From NCBI GenBank assembly GCA_013314865.1, contig JABUEV010000147.1:1-6494 (forward strand): a DNA stretch of 6,494 nt, written 5' to 3'. The notes beneath the pieces are model-generated. The model did no database searches, was not told the DNA's origin, and saw only the letters and a list, made by a program, of their open reading frames with translations. This document shows, piece by piece, positions 5,836 through 6,494 of the stretch (the first letter of the stretch is position 1; each line of letters starts with the position of its first letter). Source of the DNA: Bacteroidales bacterium. Its GTDB lineage: Bacteria > Bacteroidota > Bacteroidia > Bacteroidales > VadinHA17. The position numbers were made by a program, and so were the translations under genes.

Positions 5836-6494
5836 ATGATTGCCGAACTGCAGAAAATAGATTTTGATGAAGAAGGAGGTTTTAGGGCTGAATTCATATC
5901 TGAGACTGGAGGGTTCTGGCATTTTCATCCGGAATACGAACTTGATCTCCACACTAAAAGCAACGGGACCCGCATAGTTGGTGACAGCGTGGAACTGTTT
6001 GACCGTTACGACATGATTCTCCTGGCAGGAAATATTCCACACTGCTGGAATTATTACAGGCCTGAAGGTGATCTGCCGGAAAAACATGGCGTGGTTCTTC
6101 ATTTTAAGCTTACATCTCTGGGAGAACCATTCATTTCACAGCCTGAAATGTCAAAGGTCAGAGAACTGTTGTCTGAAGCCTCGCGCGGAATCCTATTTTC
6201 GCAGGAGGACGCAAGAAAGGCCGAGCCTCATCTGAATAATATGATAAGGAATAAGGGAATTGACAAATTGATTGATTTTTTTAATGTTCTTAAAATCCTA
6301 ATCAATGCAAAACAGAGAGAATTCCTTTGCACTGAAAACTACCGGCTCGAATATGACGAAAGAGGCAACAAGAAACTGACTGACGTATATAACTACATAA
6401 GAGAAAATTACAATAAACCAATTTCCCTGGAAACAATTTCAGGAGTGGCAGGAATGAACCCTTTTTCTTTCTCTAAATATTTCAAGGAAAACAC
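5836..6494 (+). CDS. AraC-family transcription regulator with N-terminal cupin sensor (3' end outside window)
   Basis: The visible 219 codons run off the right edge. Residues about 16-95 form a cupin domain with GFWHFHPEYEL (26-36), whose histidines sit where the family binds its small-molecule ligand, and LLAGNIPHCW (62-71). Residues 104-175 are a linker. From about 178 the AraC DNA-binding domain begins, with the first helix-turn-helix at PISLETISGVAGMNPFSFSKYF (195-216); the second helix-turn-helix is missing beyond the edge. Full-length relatives have about 290 residues. An in-frame ATG at 5794 would add 14 residues, but the ATG at 5836 puts WHFHPE at the usual distance of about 28 residues from the start and fits the -7 element at 5799-5806. 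Such regulators often control sugar-utilisation genes in Bacteroidota; the target here cannot be told. It is divergent from the structured RNA and bioG. Confidence 0.93.
   Translation, partial: MIAELQKIDFDEEGGFRAEFISETGGFWHFHPEYELDLHTKSNGTRIVGDSVELFDRYDMILLAGNIPHCWNYYRPEGDLPEKHGVVLHFKLTSLGEPFISQPEMSKVRELLSEASRGILFSQEDARKAEPHLNNMIRNKGIDKLIDFFNVLKILINAKQREFLCTENYRLEYDERGNKKLTDVYNYIRENYNKPISLETISGVAGMNPFSFSKYFKEN

Noticed and set aside
5873..5880. Perfect Shine-Dalgarno-like AAGGAGGT
   Set aside because: It lies inside the AraC coding sequence (Glu-Glu-Gly-Gly codons) with no suitable start codon just after it.

Overview
The window looks like part of a chromosome from a Bacteroidota bacterium, probably a Bacteroidales-like lineage. 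The evidence is moderately AT-rich DNA, little use of Shine-Dalgarno sites, and several upstream matches to the Bacteroidota promoter (TTG about 19-20 bases before TAnnTTTG). The gene types also fit: a large thioredoxin-like lipoprotein with a CGHC centre, a cupin/AraC regulator, and a free-standing BioG. No mobile element, CRISPR array, tRNA or rRNA was seen.

Layout, left to right: (1) a minus-strand TlpA/DUF5106-type lipoprotein, cut by the left edge (1-1362); (2) a plus-strand family 2 glycosyltransferase (1488-2411); (3) a convergent gap of about 140 bases with inverted repeats; (4) a minus-strand ComB-family 2-phosphosulfolactate phosphatase (2552-3244); (5) a plus-strand YihY/BrkB-family membrane protein with a winged-helix-like tail (3337-4674); (6) a minus-strand BioG-type pimeloyl-ACP methyl ester esterase (4671-5405) whose stop codon overlaps that of the YihY gene; (7) a 430-base region without a protein gene that holds a candidate structured RNA of about 200 nt (5504-5699, probably minus strand) and three promoters; (8) a plus-strand AraC-family regulator (5836 onward) cut by the right edge.

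The six protein genes alternate strictly in strand, so no two neighbours can share an operon and each needs its own promoter. Nothing suggests that they form one pathway. They appear to be unrelated housekeeping or accessory functions: periplasmic redox or envelope work, glycan synthesis, sulfonate chemistry, an envelope protein, biotin precursor synthesis, and a transcription regulator.

The most interesting unexplained object is the folded intergenic element at 5504-5699. Its two ends pair, it contains several internal hairpins, and a near-consensus promoter lies just upstream on the minus strand. I could not assign it to an RNA family. Its size and paired ends resemble 6S RNA, but the internal folding does not clearly match.
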